Shown piece by piece: positions 25,122 through 33,975 of a stretch of DNA of 64,000 nt (position 1 is its first letter; each line of letters opens with the position of its first letter). The translations under genes and the position numbers were made by a program. This DNA comes from Hyphomicrobiales bacterium. Lineage in GTDB: Bacteria; Pseudomonadota; Alphaproteobacteria; Rhizobiales; Beijerinckiaceae. Below the pieces are notes generated by a model. The model did no database searches. It saw only the letters and a program-made list of their open reading frames with translations, and was not told the origin of the DNA. The stretch is from assembly GCA_900473415.1 (NCBI GenBank), contig UCLR01000012.1, positions 23,934 through 87,933 on the forward strand. Direction: 5' to 3'.

Positions 25122-25685
25122 TCAAACGGATCGGTCGCCCGCCGCGACATGGCGCAGCACGAAGGCCAGCCGTTCCTCCACGCTCGTCCGCGGCAATTCG
25201 ACGAGCTCATAGCCGCAGCGCGGATAGGTGGCGGCCAGGGCGGCATAGGTCCGCTCTGCCTCGGCGAAATCCTGCTTGCGCTCGGCATCCTGCCCGAAGA
25301 TCGCGGGCCAGGGCGGCGCGATGAAGACCATACGCCGATAGCGCAGCCGGCGCGCTGCCTCCTCGGCGTGCTGTGGCACCGGCAGGCTGCTGAGCGCGAG
25401 ATAAGCCAGGATGTCGGGCAGTCCGCGATCGAAGAAAACGAGCCCCTCGCCAGCCAGAGCTTCAGCATGGCCGCGCAAGTCCGCCGCGAGCATCAGCTCG
25501 GCGAAAAGCGCGCGGTCGGCCCAGGGCAATCCCGTGCCGCCGATCGCCTGCTGCTCGCGGATGATCGCGCGTCCGGCTTCCGGCTGGACGGCGTGATCGC
25601 GTGCGGCCAGCGCCTCGATCAGCGTCGTCTTGCCCGCGCCGGGGCCGCCGGTGACGACGATCAGCCGGTCCGTTTGATCCGTCAT
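25122..25685 (-). CDS. AAA-type ATPase/kinase-like P-loop protein
   Basis: From ATG 25685 (AAAGGA site upstream) the protein has 187 residues. The Walker A loop GGPGAGKT is at 13-20, a DRGLPD motif near 94-99 is Walker-B-like or kinase-like (Asp-Arg-Gly as in nucleoside and shikimate-type kinases), and an acidic C-terminal half follows. Proteins of this type are annotated as AAA_28 or predicted ATPases, and some are thought to be small-molecule kinases. The substrate is unknown. It is divergent from rlmB. Confidence 0.8.
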   Translation of the reverse strand: MTDQTDRLIVVTGGPGAGKTTLIEALAARDHAVQPEAGRAIIREQQAIGGTGLPWADRALFAELMLAADLRGHAEALAGEGLVFFDRGLPDILAYLALSSLPVPQHAEEAARRLRYRRMVFIAPPWPAIFGQDAERKQDFAEAERTYAALAATYPRCGYELVELPRTSVEERLAFVLRHVAAGDRSV

Positions 25686-25785
25686 GACAGGTCCTTTCCT
25701 CTGCGATCTGGCCGTGTCGGGCGGTTGGCGCTGGCCAAGCGCGGCGCGCCGTGGCACGGCAATCCGGTGAATTCTGGAGAAAGCG

Positions 25786-26589
25786 ATGGCCGCGCCATTC
25801 CGCCCGAAACAAGCTAGGCCCGCCGGCGGCAGGGCGGCAGGCGGGCGCCGCACCGGCGGCCCGCCGCCGCATCGGCCGGGCGATATCGACGAAGCCGTGC
25901 TCTACGGCGTCCATCCGGTCGTCGAAGCGCTGCGCAATCCGCAGCGCCGCCACCGCCGGCTGCTCGCGACCGAGAACGGGTTGCGCCGGCTGCAGGAGGT
26001 GGTGGGAGAGCTGCCGCTCGAGCCCGAGATCGTGCGCCCCTCCGAGATCGACCGGCTGCTCACGCCCGATTCCGTGCATCAGGGTCTCTATCTCATCTGC
26101 GATCCCCTGCCCTCGCCCGATCTCGACAGCCTGCCGGACGACGCCGTCGTGCTGGCGCTCGACCAGATCACCGATCCGCACAATGTCGGCGCGATCCTGC
26201 GTTCGGCCGCGGCTTTCGACGCCGCGGCGGTGATCGTCACCATCCGCCATTCGCCAGCCGCAACCGGCGTGCTGGCGAAATCGGCCTCCGGTGCCTTGGA
26301 GCATGTTCCGCTCATCGCCGTGCGCAATCTCGGCGACGCGCTGGAGACGCTGGGCGAGCGTGGCTTCCTGCGCATCGGCTTCGACTCGGATGGGGACGTC
26401 GCGCTCGACGAGGTGGCGCTGCGCCGGCCGCTCGTCATGGTGATGGGCGCCGAGGGCAAGGGGCTGCGCCAACGCTCGCGCGAACTCTGCGACCATGTCG
26501 CACGGCTGGAAGTGCCGGGCGCGATCACCAGCCTCAACGTCTCGAACGCCACGGCGATCGCGCTCTATGTCGCAAGCCGCCCTCGCTGA
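25786..26589 (+). CDS. rlmB: 23S rRNA 2'-O-methyltransferase, TrmH/SpoU family
   Basis: The 267-residue protein has an N-terminal RNA-binding domain (YGVHPVVEALRNPQRRHRRLL) and a C-terminal SPOUT knot with the three family motifs: LDQITDPHNVGAILRSA at about 120-136, MGAEGKGLR near 221-229 and SLNVSNATAIALY near 247-259. RlmB methylates G2251 of 23S rRNA in E. coli numbering. The N-terminal 35 residues are Arg/Gly/Pro-rich, which is common in this group. Assignment to RlmB rather than another SpoU enzyme rests on the N-terminal domain and is likely. Confidence 0.9.
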   Translation: MAAPFRPKQARPAGGRAAGGRRTGGPPPHRPGDIDEAVLYGVHPVVEALRNPQRRHRRLLATENGLRRLQEVVGELPLEPEIVRPSEIDRLLTPDSVHQGLYLICDPLPSPDLDSLPDDAVVLALDQITDPHNVGAILRSAAAFDAAAVIVTIRHSPAATGVLAKSASGALEHVPLIAVRNLGDALETLGERGFLRIGFDSDGDVALDEVALRRPLVMVMGAEGKGLRQRSRELCDHVARLEVPGAITSLNVSNATAIALYVASRPR

Positions 26590-26613
26590 TCTGTCCTGCC
26601 AGGCTGACCCGGA

Positions 26614-27147
26614 CTAGCGGGACGGCACGGTCAGCAGCAACGCGCCCGTCTCCGCATGCGCGACGCGGCTGCGCGACGCGAGCTCGCGGCCGGCGGGCTG
26701 GGCAGCCTCGCTGCTGACGATCGGGATGACGCGCGTCACGGGCCGGTCCCGTGGCCCTTCGAGGCGGTATATCGCCGGCTCCGGCGTGGGCGCGGGCCTA
26801 ATTCCGGTCCGAGGCCTGAGGTTCTCGAAGGAATAGGGATCGATCGGCGGCGCCTCGGCCTGGCGCTCGACGATGGTAACGCCGCCCGTCGGCACGCCGG
26901 GACCATACCACGGCCAAGGATCACCGAACGCCAGCGAGGGCGCGCGGCGATGATGCCGGCCCTGTGCGTGCTGCCCCGACATGTGCCAGGGCCTCGCCGC
27001 ACGAATCGGCGGCGCCCCATGCAACCGAGGCCCGGCCATGGGGACCGCGGGGAGTCCCGGCCCACCGCCGCGCCCGGCGGCGCTTGCCGCCGAGGACAGG
27101 CCGGCGGCCACCAGAATGCAGGACAGAGTGACGGCAAGCCGCGGCAT
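26614..27147 (-). CDS. Secreted proline-rich hypothetical protein
   Basis: The 177-residue protein begins with a Sec signal peptide (VTLSCILVAAGLSSAASA, cleavage near residue 23) and continues with a low-complexity Pro/Gly/Arg/His-rich region (PWPWYGPGVP near 77-86) and a charged C-terminus. No enzyme motif is visible. A strong GAGGAGG ribosome site precedes ATG 27147, and a near-consensus promoter lies 50 bases upstream. It is probably a periplasmic protein of unknown role. It is convergent with rlmB at a spacing of 24 bases. Confidence 0.65.
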   Translation of the reverse strand: MPRLAVTLSCILVAAGLSSAASAAGRGGGPGLPAVPMAGPRLHGAPPIRAARPWHMSGQHAQGRHHRRAPSLAFGDPWPWYGPGVPTGGVTIVERQAEAPPIDPYSFENLRPRTGIRPAPTPEPAIYRLEGPRDRPVTRVIPIVSSEAAQPAGRELASRSRVAHAETGALLLTVPSR

Positions 27148-27200
27148 GGCGCTCCTCCTCGATCGGATCGGACAGCATCTCGTCAGGCCTTCGACTCGCG

Positions 27201-27228
27201 ATTATAGTGCCGCTGCACCTGCTGGGAA
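27201..27228 (-). promoter_or_regulatory. Promoter of the secreted hypothetical gene; rest of gap to 27488
   Basis: On the minus strand TTCCCA (27228-27223) and a perfect TATAAT (27206-27201) are separated by 16 bases. The remaining gap up to the transporter gene at 27489 holds a direct repeat AAGACCAA at 27293-27300 and 27307-27314, 14 bases apart, which may be a regulator site for the transporter. I see no gene in it. Confidence 0.55.
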
Positions 27229-27488
27229 GCCGCGATCGCGGCCTGTTCGGCGCCCTTTCGCGGCCCGCCTCGCCCACTCAGCCGATAGTCTTAAGACCAA
27301 AGGTGCAAGACCAAGTGCTTGATTGCCCCTGCGACAATCTGCGCGCAAACCTCTGCTGCAGGCTGGCATGAATGGATTCGTCCGTCGTCCGGCAGCGTGG
27401 TCACCGCACGTCAGAAGAGCGGGCTGCGCAGATCAAGGAAGTGGCCGGGCAGCCCCCCGGCTTCAGGCTTCACAAGGGGAGACACGCC

Positions 27489-29147
27489 ATGAGCATGGCA
27501 TCGCAAACATCGGGGTCGGCGGCCGCGCCGCGCCCGATGACCAAGGAAGAACGAAAGGTCATCATCGCATCCTCGGCCGGCACGGTCTTCGAGTGGTATG
27601 ACTTCTATCTGGCGGGCTCGCTTGCCGCCAACATCGCCCAGACCTTCGTGCCGGGCGACAACGACACGGCGAAGTTCATCTTCGTGCTCTTCGGCTTTGC
27701 CGCGGGCTTCGCGGTGCGTCCCTTCGGCGCGCTGTTCTTCGGTCGCCTCGGCGACATGATCGGCCGCAAATACACCTTCCTGGTCACGATGACCGTGATG
27801 GGCCTCGCGACCTTCGTCGTCGGCCTGCTGCCCAGCTTCCAGACCATCGGCTATCTCGCACCGACCGCCTTTATCGCCTGCCGCCTGCTGCAGGGCCTGG
27901 CGCTGGGCGGCGAGTATGGTGGCGCCGCGACCTATGTCGCCGAGCACGCTCCGATGGGCCGGCGCGGCTTCTACACCTCCTGGATCCAGACCACCGCGAC
28001 GGTCGGCCTGTTCCTTTCGCTGATCGTGATTCTCACGCTGCGCCTCAGCATGACGCCGGAATCCTTCGCTGCCTGGGGCTGGCGCATTCCGTTCCTGCTC
28101 TCGATCATCCTGCTCGGCTTCTCGATCTGGATTCGCCTCCAGCTCGCGGAATCCCCGGCCTTCGTGAAGATGAAGGAAGAAGGTACCCATTCGAAGGCTC
28201 CGCTGTCCGAAGCCTTCGGCACCTGGGCCAACGCCAAGATCGGCCTCATCGCCCTGCTCGGCGGCACCGCCGGCCAGGCCGTGGTCTGGTACACCGGCCA
28301 GTTCTATGCGCTGTTCTTCCTGACGCAGACGCTGAAGATCGACGGCACGACCGCGAACCTGCTGATCGCGCTCTCACTGCTTCTCGGCACGCCGTTCTTC
28401 ATCTTCTTCGGCTGGTTCTCGGACAAGATCGGCCGCAAGCCGATCCTCCTCGCCGGCTGCCTGATCGCGGCGCTGACCTACTTCCCGCTCTTCACCCAGC
28501 TGGCGAAGACTGCGAACCCGAAGCTGATCTCGGCGACCGAAACCGTGAAGCTGACGCTGACCGCCGACCCGGCCGAGTGCGGCACGCTCTTCGACCCCGT
28601 CGGCGTCCGCACCTTCACCAAGCCCTGTGACGTCGTCCGCCGCACGCTGGCCACCAACTCGATCCACTACGATCTGGTCGCTGGCCCGGCCGGTTCGCCG
28701 CTCAAGGCCTCGATCAACGGCGCAAATGCGCCGGTGGGAGCGGCCGAGCTCGTCGCGGCTGCCCAGGCTGCCGGTTATCCGAAGGCTGGCGACGCCACCA
28801 TCCTGAAGACGCCTTCGATCGGCCAGGTGCTGTCTGATGGCCGTGCGCTCACGGCGGTCGGCATCCTGTTCGTCCTCGTGCTCTTCGTGACGATGGTCTA
28901 CGGGCCGATCGCGGCGCTGCTGGTCGAGCTGTTCCCGACCCGCATCCGCTACTCCGGCATGTCGCTGCCCTACCACATCGGCAACGGCTGGTTCGGCGGC
29001 TTCCTACCCCCCACCGCCTTCGCCATCGTGGCGGCCAGCGGCAACATCTTCTCGGGCCTCTGGTATCCGATCATCGTGGCGCTCGGCACCTTCGTGATCG
29101 GCCTCCTGCTCCTGCCGGAGACCAAGGATCGCGACATCCTCAAGTAA
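27489..29147 (+). CDS. MHS-family MFS transporter with large inserted periplasmic loop
   Basis: The 552-residue protein resembles metabolite:H+ symporters (ProP, KgtP, ShiA relatives): TVFEWYDFYLAG at 32-43, RPFGALFFGRLGDMIGRKYT at about 77-96, LQGLALGGEYGGA at 134-146 and WFSDKIGRKP at 309-318. About 113 residues (340-452) are inserted between two late membrane helices, far longer than in typical members. This loop has Cys364 and Cys380, which could form a disulfide, and should face the periplasm. ATG 27489 has GGGGAGA upstream. The substrate is a small organic acid or zwitterion; it cannot be named. The gene ends in a strong terminator. Confidence 0.88.
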   Translation: MSMASQTSGSAAAPRPMTKEERKVIIASSAGTVFEWYDFYLAGSLAANIAQTFVPGDNDTAKFIFVLFGFAAGFAVRPFGALFFGRLGDMIGRKYTFLVTMTVMGLATFVVGLLPSFQTIGYLAPTAFIACRLLQGLALGGEYGGAATYVAEHAPMGRRGFYTSWIQTTATVGLFLSLIVILTLRLSMTPESFAAWGWRIPFLLSIILLGFSIWIRLQLAESPAFVKMKEEGTHSKAPLSEAFGTWANAKIGLIALLGGTAGQAVVWYTGQFYALFFLTQTLKIDGTTANLLIALSLLLGTPFFIFFGWFSDKIGRKPILLAGCLIAALTYFPLFTQLAKTANPKLISATETVKLTLTADPAECGTLFDPVGVRTFTKPCDVVRRTLATNSIHYDLVAGPAGSPLKASINGANAPVGAAELVAAAQAAGYPKAGDATILKTPSIGQVLSDGRALTAVGILFVLVLFVTMVYGPIAALLVELFPTRIRYSGMSLPYHIGNGWFGGFLPPTAFAIVAASGNIFSGLWYPIIVALGTFVIGLLLLPETKDRDILK

Positions 29148-29168
29148 GCGTCATCACCGGCGCTTCCC

Positions 29169-29198
29169 GGCCCCGCCTCTCAAGGCGGGGCCTTTTTT
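29169..29198 (+). terminator. Rho-independent terminator of the MHS transporter
   Basis: GGCCCCGCCT (29169-29178), a CTCA loop and AGGCGGGGCC (29183-29192) form a perfect ten-base-pair stem followed by TTTTTT. Confidence 0.93.
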
Positions 29199-29261
29199 GT
29201 TGGGGCGGATGCGATCAAGGCTCCTGGCGCAAAGGCGGGCCGGGATCGCCATCGCCCCGCC

Positions 29262-29711
29262 TCACATCTTGTGAAACTCCATTCGGTAGATGACGTCCTC
29301 CCCCGTGAGGGGATCTCGCCCGGGCGCACCGCTGATCACCAACTTGTCCCCGGCAAGGACAAAGGGGCGGACCAGATCCATCTGCCAGTTGGGATTCCAG
29401 GCTGCCTCGACGTGGTGAATGACCCTGTCGTTCTCCAGCGTGTAAGACGCCGAATAGGCGAGCATTGAATCGAAGAGAGCGACCTTCTCTTCTGCGGTCG
29501 GCGCATCTGCGCTTGGTCTCGGTCGATCGCGTTCGGCCACGAATGCCATCATGCGGCCATCGGCGTGATAGGCGATGTACCCGATCGGATCAGGCCCCAG
29601 CGCATTCGTGACTTGCCCCGTCGCGAGGACTTCGCGGGTCCAGGAAATCATCTTCCATGTCCCGAGCAAGGCTGCTGCGCTCGTCAAGGCGGCCTCCCGT
29701 TCCAGTTGCAA
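29262..29711 (-). CDS. Lipocalin-like domain protein
   Basis: The 149-residue protein carries the lipocalin-like (PF13924-type) pattern: LLGTWKMISW at 15-24, DPIGYIAYHADGRMMAF at about 41-57 and a beta-rich C-terminus with a VIHHVEAAWNPNW stretch. No signal peptide is evident, so it is probably cytoplasmic. Such proteins may bind small hydrophobic ligands, but none is established. It is convergent with the transporter gene behind the terminator. Confidence 0.8.
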   Translation of the reverse strand: MQLEREAALTSAAALLGTWKMISWTREVLATGQVTNALGPDPIGYIAYHADGRMMAFVAERDRPRPSADAPTAEEKVALFDSMLAYSASYTLENDRVIHHVEAAWNPNWQMDLVRPFVLAGDKLVISGAPGRDPLTGEDVIYRMEFHKM

Positions 29712-29768
29712 GGGTGGAATTGCTGGAGCAGAGTTTTACGCCAACCCGCGAGCGGCCGGAAGCCGACA

Positions 29769-30215
29769 TCAGTCGGCGATGCCGTCCCTGCCCTCGATCG
29801 CCATCAGGGTCGCAGTCAGCAGCGCGATCAGCCGCTCCTTCCCGTCACTGGCGGCGAACACCTCGGTCTGGGCCAGAGTGAGCGTGCGGCCCGCCTTCAC
29901 GATCTTGCCACGAGCGGTGATGCGCTCGCCCATGGCGGGAGCCAGCAGATTGATCTTGAACTCGGTCGTGAGCACGCCGCGATCCATCGGCATCATGCTC
30001 AAGGCAGCATAGCCTGCTGCGCTGTCCGCAATGGCGCTCACCGCCCCGGCATGGACGAAGCCGTGCTGCTGCGAAACCTCGGGCTTGGGAGCAAGCGAGA
30101 TCTCGACGTGCCCCGGCGACACGCTTTCCAGGACCGCGCCAAGGGTCTGCATGAGCCCCTGCTTGGCGAAGCTCGTCCGAATGCGCTGATCGATCTGCGC
30201 GATATCATGACTCAT
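29769..30215 (-). CDS. PaaI-family hotdog-fold thioesterase
   Basis: The 148-residue protein has the hotdog thioesterase signature QQHGFVHAGAVSAIADSAAGYAA at about 49-71, where HGG/HAG with a following Asp is the catalytic region, and EFKINLLAPA at about 84-93. It would hydrolyse an acyl-CoA thioester, of phenylacetyl type or more general. ATG 30215 gives the normal family length; an upstream frame of 30 residues lacks conservation. No operon partner is evident. Confidence 0.85.
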   Translation of the reverse strand: MSHDIAQIDQRIRTSFAKQGLMQTLGAVLESVSPGHVEISLAPKPEVSQQHGFVHAGAVSAIADSAAGYAALSMMPMDRGVLTTEFKINLLAPAMGERITARGKIVKAGRTLTLAQTEVFAASDGKERLIALLTATLMAIEGRDGIAD

Positions 30216-30403
30216 GGCATGGCCTCCGCAGGCCACCGTGGCAGGCATGCTAGAGGGCGGCAATGGGCGGGCTCGCTCCGCCGGTCTGCAGACCGCCGCA
30301 TGCATCGTCTTGCCCTCGCCATCGCCGGCTGGTAACCGCTAGGCAGCTTGCTTCGGAAACACCGTTCCGTAAGCGGGCAGAAGCCGGCCGGCAGGCCGGA
30401 GGC

Positions 30404-30478
<75 letters not shown>

Positions 30479-30546
30479 CGCCCCCCCCTCGCCAGCATTC
30501 GCCGGCGTTCATTTCCTCCCTAGAATACTGATGATTTCAACAATGA

Positions 30547-30765
30547 GTGGCTCAGCGGCATTCTTTGACCTTCGTTCAGCGCCCACTATCTGAGAACACG
30601 ATGAGCGCGGCACTGCGGCGCCTTGGCTATTGGACGGACGAAGCCACCCCGCACGGCTTTCGAGCAAGTGCATCTACGTTGCTCAACGAGTCCGGCTTGT
30701 GGAATGCCGACGCCATCGAACGCGCACTAGCCCCTCAAGAAGAAGATAAGACCCGCCGTGCCTAA
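30547..30765 (+). pseudogene. C-terminal remnant of a P4-type tyrosine recombinase (integrase)
   Basis: The frame encodes RPLSENTMSAALRRLGY, then TPHGFRASASTLLNESG and WNADAIERALA, which is the C-terminal part of the catalytic domain of tRNA-associated P4-like integrases. It includes the conserved HGFR box (His and Arg of the active site). The N-terminal 300 or so residues and the final Tyr-containing segment are missing: after about residue 66 the similarity ends at TAA 30763-30765 and IS3 sequence begins. It lies just downstream of tRNA-Thr in the usual orientation. It marks an old integrated island. Confidence 0.85.
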
Positions 30766-30919
30766 CGCGACGATGCTCGTGCCGACGCGTTCGCTTACAT
30801 TGAGCGGTTCCACAATGCCGTTCGCAGGCACTCGACCATCGGCTACATCAGCCCGGTCGAGTTCGAAAAGAAGGTGGGATCAGCTTAGCCGCCTGTCCAC
30901 GAAACCGGCAGCAGGCCAA
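30766..30919 (+). mobile_element. Remnant of an IS3-family insertion sequence (transposase C-terminus plus right end)
   Basis: From 30769 the frame reads DDARADAFAYIERFHN, then RRHSTIGYISPVEFEKK and stops at TAG 30886-30888. This is the C-terminal end of IS3-family OrfB transposases (IERFYN, RRHSxLGYxSPxxFE). Six bases later, TGTCCACGAAACC at 30894-30906 resembles an IS3-type terminal inverted repeat. The left part of the element and the DDE residues are absent, so this is a decayed copy that truncated the integrase. Confidence 0.85.
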
Positions 30920-31013
30920 CCGTCCAATGTCCGCTCATGGCGCAGTCCGTCCGCCGGATGTTCGACGAGTGGACCTTTGCCGACGTCGGGAACGTCTCGT
31001 ACTAGGCATTCCG

Positions 31014-32351
31014 TCAGTGACGATTGGATGGTCGAGCCAAGCCGAGGTGATCGCGCAACGTCGAACCTGAATACTCCTTGCGGAACAAACCTCGCTTCTG
31101 AAGCTCCGGCACGACCAGTTTGACGAATTTTTCCAGCCCGAGCGGCAGATAGGGGATTCTTACCATGAAGCCGTCGGTTGCGCCTGCCGAGAACCACTCC
31201 TCCATGCGGTCCGCAATCGTCTTGGGCGAGCCGACAATGGCGTTCATTCCGCCGCGCGAGGCAGCGGAAGCCTCGTAGAGCTCGCGCATGGTCAGTGGCC
31301 GCTCGCGCATCGCCTGCGTCATCATGTCAAAATATGATTTGGTTGCATTGGTCCCGCTCGGAAGGACGCCGTCCGGGATAGGTTCGTCGACAGGCAGGCC
31401 GCGCAGATCAACGTCCAGATCGACCGACAGGATCGCGCGCCCGACATCGGGATGGATCCTGGCCTGCAGCGCCGCGAAGGCTTCCTGCGCCTCCTCGTCG
31501 GTCTCGCCAACGAAGGGGTTGAGCGCAGTCATCACCGCCAGTTCGTGCGGCGCACGGCCGTGCTTCGCCATCCGGCCCTTGAGGTCCTTGTAATAGGCCA
31601 GCGCGCTCGGGAGATCGCGATCGACGCTGAACACCACTTCCGAGGTGCGCGCGGCGAGTTCCTTGCCTGGTTCCGAGCCGCCCGCGCTGATCGCGACCGG
31701 GCGGCCCTGCGGCGGCCGCGGCACGTTCAGCGGTCCCTTGACTGCGAAGAACTCGCCCTTGTGTTCAAGCGGATACCGGCGCTCGGGATCGAAGTGGACA
31801 CCGCTCTGGCGGTCGCGGACGAAGGCATCGTCGCTCCAGCTGTCCCAGAGCCCATTGACGACATCGACAAACTCGTTGGCGCGCTTGTAGCGTTGGCCGT
31901 GGTCCGCGTGCATGTCACGGCCGAAATTCGCAGCTGCGGGTGCATAAGCAGTGGTGACCACGTTCCAGCCCGCGCGTCCGCCGCTAATGTGATCCAGCGA
32001 GGCGAACTGCCGCGCGGCGTTGTAGGGCTCGGAATAGGTCGACGAGATTGTTGCGGCGAGGCCGATATGGCTCGTTCCCGCGGCCAGGGCGGCCATCAGC
32101 GTCAGCGGCTCGAAATGCGCGGTATAGGCGCATTGGCGCATGACGCCCGCCATGTCGCCCGTGCGCGAGGCCAGAGTGTCAGCAACGAAGAAGAAGTCCA
32201 GCTTGCCGGCTTCTGCACGGCGAGCCAGCTCCAGATAGAGCGGGAAGCTGATCTCGCCGCCTAGCGGTGTGCTCGGATCAAGCCACGCAGCAGGGTGCAC
32301 GCCGACGTCGCTGATCAGGACGCCGAGCTTCATCATTCTGCTGTCGCTCAT
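31014..32351 (-). CDS. NtaA/DmoA-family FMN-dependent monooxygenase (LLM class)
   Basis: The 445-residue luciferase-like protein shows LGVLISDVGVHPAAW near the start, FFVADTLA at about 54-61, FEPLTLMAALAAGT at about 80-93, SSTYSEPYNAARQFASLDHIS at about 105-125 and GRAGWNVVTTA at 127-137, the signature of NtaA/SnaA/DmoA/DszA monooxygenases. These use FMNH2 from a separate reductase to cleave C-N or C-S bonds. The divergent neighbour is a flavin reductase, which fits a two-component system. The start at ATG 32351 avoids 23 atypical residues. The substrate is unknown; the setting suggests a nitrogen-containing compound. Confidence 0.92.
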   Translation of the reverse strand: MSDSRMMKLGVLISDVGVHPAAWLDPSTPLGGEISFPLYLELARRAEAGKLDFFFVADTLASRTGDMAGVMRQCAYTAHFEPLTLMAALAAGTSHIGLAATISSTYSEPYNAARQFASLDHISGGRAGWNVVTTAYAPAAANFGRDMHADHGQRYKRANEFVDVVNGLWDSWSDDAFVRDRQSGVHFDPERRYPLEHKGEFFAVKGPLNVPRPPQGRPVAISAGGSEPGKELAARTSEVVFSVDRDLPSALAYYKDLKGRMAKHGRAPHELAVMTALNPFVGETDEEAQEAFAALQARIHPDVGRAILSVDLDVDLRGLPVDEPIPDGVLPSGTNATKSYFDMMTQAMRERPLTMRELYEASAASRGGMNAIVGSPKTIADRMEEWFSAGATDGFMVRIPYLPLGLEKFVKLVVPELQKRGLFRKEYSGSTLRDHLGLARPSNRH

Positions 32352-32527
32352 GGATAGGGCTCGCCTTCGAAGCAGACCTCGAGTGTGGTCGACTGACATC
32401 ATAGTGGCGGTGCCCAGCAAGGCGTTGCCGAATAGCGCAAGTTCGGTTGGTCGAATACGGAAGCTCGTCGACGTAAGCCTCTGCTAGATTGGTCGGAACG
32501 CAGCGAATTGCACGGATTTCAGGCTAC

Positions 32528-33049
32528 ATGACGCAAGCATCGTCGATCGATGCCTATGAGCTCCGGGACAGGATGGGACGCTACGCCTCAGGCATAACGA
32601 TCATCGGCGGGCTCGTCGCCGAAGAGCCGGCGGGCTTCACCTGCCAGTCCTTCTGCAGCGTCTCGAGTGCGCCGCCGCTCGTGTCCTTCTGCGTGATGAA
32701 GACGTCCACGAGCTGGCCGCGCATCCGGACGGTCGGGCGATTCTCAGTGAACGTGTTGGCGGAGGGTCAGCAACCGATCTCCCAGCGCTTCGCGCATTCG
32801 GGCGGCCCGAAATGGCTGGGGGTCGACTGGACGCTCTCGCCCGCTGGCAACCCTCTGGTCGCCGAGACGCTGATGTGGCTCGACTGTGAGCTATTCGCAG
32901 AGCACGAAGCCCGCGACCATCACATCGTCGTTGGAGAGGTGAAGGCCATGAGCGCCGCCGACTGGCACGAGGGTGGAGCGCCGTTGCTCTATTTCCGCGG
33001 TGCCTATCACCATCTGCACCGTCACGCTGGCAAAATGGCAGGCTACTGA
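32528..33049 (+). CDS. Flavin reductase, HpaC/RutF/NtaB type
   Basis: The 173-residue protein has the split-barrel FMN-binding reductase pattern: MGRYASGITIIGG near 16-28, EPAGFTCQSFCSVSSAPPLVSFCV at about 34-57 and FSVNVLAEGQQPISQRFA at about 72-89, with a C-terminal GEVKAM and YFRGAYHHL. It supplies reduced flavin to the divergently encoded NtaA/DmoA-type monooxygenase. Its TGA overlaps the start of the next gene (TGATG), so it is translationally coupled to a ureohydrolase-family gene. Confidence 0.92.
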   Translation: MTQASSIDAYELRDRMGRYASGITIIGGLVAEEPAGFTCQSFCSVSSAPPLVSFCVMKTSTSWPRIRTVGRFSVNVLAEGQQPISQRFAHSGGPKWLGVDWTLSPAGNPLVAETLMWLDCELFAEHEARDHHIVVGEVKAMSAADWHEGGAPLLYFRGAYHHLHRHAGKMAGY

Positions 33050-33954
33050 TGACCCTGGGCTTTACACCCCCGCAGACTTGGCTCAGCGCACCTTTTGGGC
33101 GCCCTGGGCGGAACTGCCGCGCCGCGATCATAGGCGTTCCCTTTGACTGCGGAACCCATCCCAACCGGATCGGCTCACGCATGGGGCCGACTTCGATCCG
33201 GGAAATGTCGACGCATCTGCGCCGCTATGACCCGCGCAACAATATCGACGTACTGGATCGGCTCGGCCTCGTCGATTGTGGGGACGTGCCGGTCACGGCC
33301 AGCCTGATCGAGGAATCCTTTGCGGCGATCGAGAGCGGCATCAGCCAGATCGTCGGAGAGAACGTCGTCGCGGTGACGATGGGCGGCGACGGCGCGGTGA
33401 CGCTGCCGCAGGTCCGGGCGATGGCGCGCCACTATCCGGGTCTTTGCATCGTTCATATCGATGCGCACACCGACGCCTATCCGATCCAGGGCTACAACAC
33501 CGCGACGTCCTTCAGGCACATGGTGCAGGAAGGGCTGGTCGATGCGGCGCGCTCATTCCAGATCGGCATGCGCGGCCCGACGATGGTGCCGGGTGTCTAC
33601 GAATTCTGCCGGGAACTGGGCTTCGGCCTGATCACCATGCGCGAGCTGCGGGAGATCGGCTACCAGGCGGTCGCGCAGCGGGTCATCGAGGCCATCGGCG
33701 ACCGGCCGGTCTATCTCTGCTTCGACATGGATTTCTTCGACCCCTCGGTGGCGCCGGGCGTCTGCACGCCGACCTGGGGCGGTTGCCAGGCCCATGAGGG
33801 CCTGGCCTTTCTGGAGATGTTGGGGCCGCTCGACAGCCGCATTCTCGACGTCAACACGGTGAGCCCACCGCATGATGCCGGCGGCATGACCGCCTTCCTC
33901 GCGGGGACGGTCATGTGGAACTTCCTGGCCGGCCTCGCCGCAAAGATCGGCTGA
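33049..33954 (+). CDS. Ureohydrolase (agmatinase/arginase) family protein with altered metal site
   Basis: The 301-residue protein has the ureohydrolase fold: GVPFDCGTHPNRIGSRMGPTSIR near 29-51, the metal motif DAHTDA with Asp138, His140 and Asp142, and FDMDFFDP with Asp226 and Asp228. The first metal-ligand motif GGDH is GGDG at 112-115 (Gly115 in place of His), so one of the six usual Mn ligands is missing. It may bind one metal, use another ligand, or act on a different substrate. It is coupled to a flavin reductase gene. Canonical members release urea from guanidino compounds; a second, intact member is encoded at 40511-41581. Confidence 0.9.
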   Translation: MTLGFTPPQTWLSAPFGRPGRNCRAAIIGVPFDCGTHPNRIGSRMGPTSIREMSTHLRRYDPRNNIDVLDRLGLVDCGDVPVTASLIEESFAAIESGISQIVGENVVAVTMGGDGAVTLPQVRAMARHYPGLCIVHIDAHTDAYPIQGYNTATSFRHMVQEGLVDAARSFQIGMRGPTMVPGVYEFCRELGFGLITMRELREIGYQAVAQRVIEAIGDRPVYLCFDMDFFDPSVAPGVCTPTWGGCQAHEGLAFLEMLGPLDSRILDVNTVSPPHDAGGMTAFLAGTVMWNFLAGLAAKIG

Positions 33955-33975
33955 GGCCGGCGGCGCGGGCGCCGC

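Noticed and set aside
30880..31197. Minus-strand 105-codon frame at the end of the monooxygenase gene
   Set aside because: Overlaps conserved monooxygenase codons in another frame; the rest covers the IS remnant.
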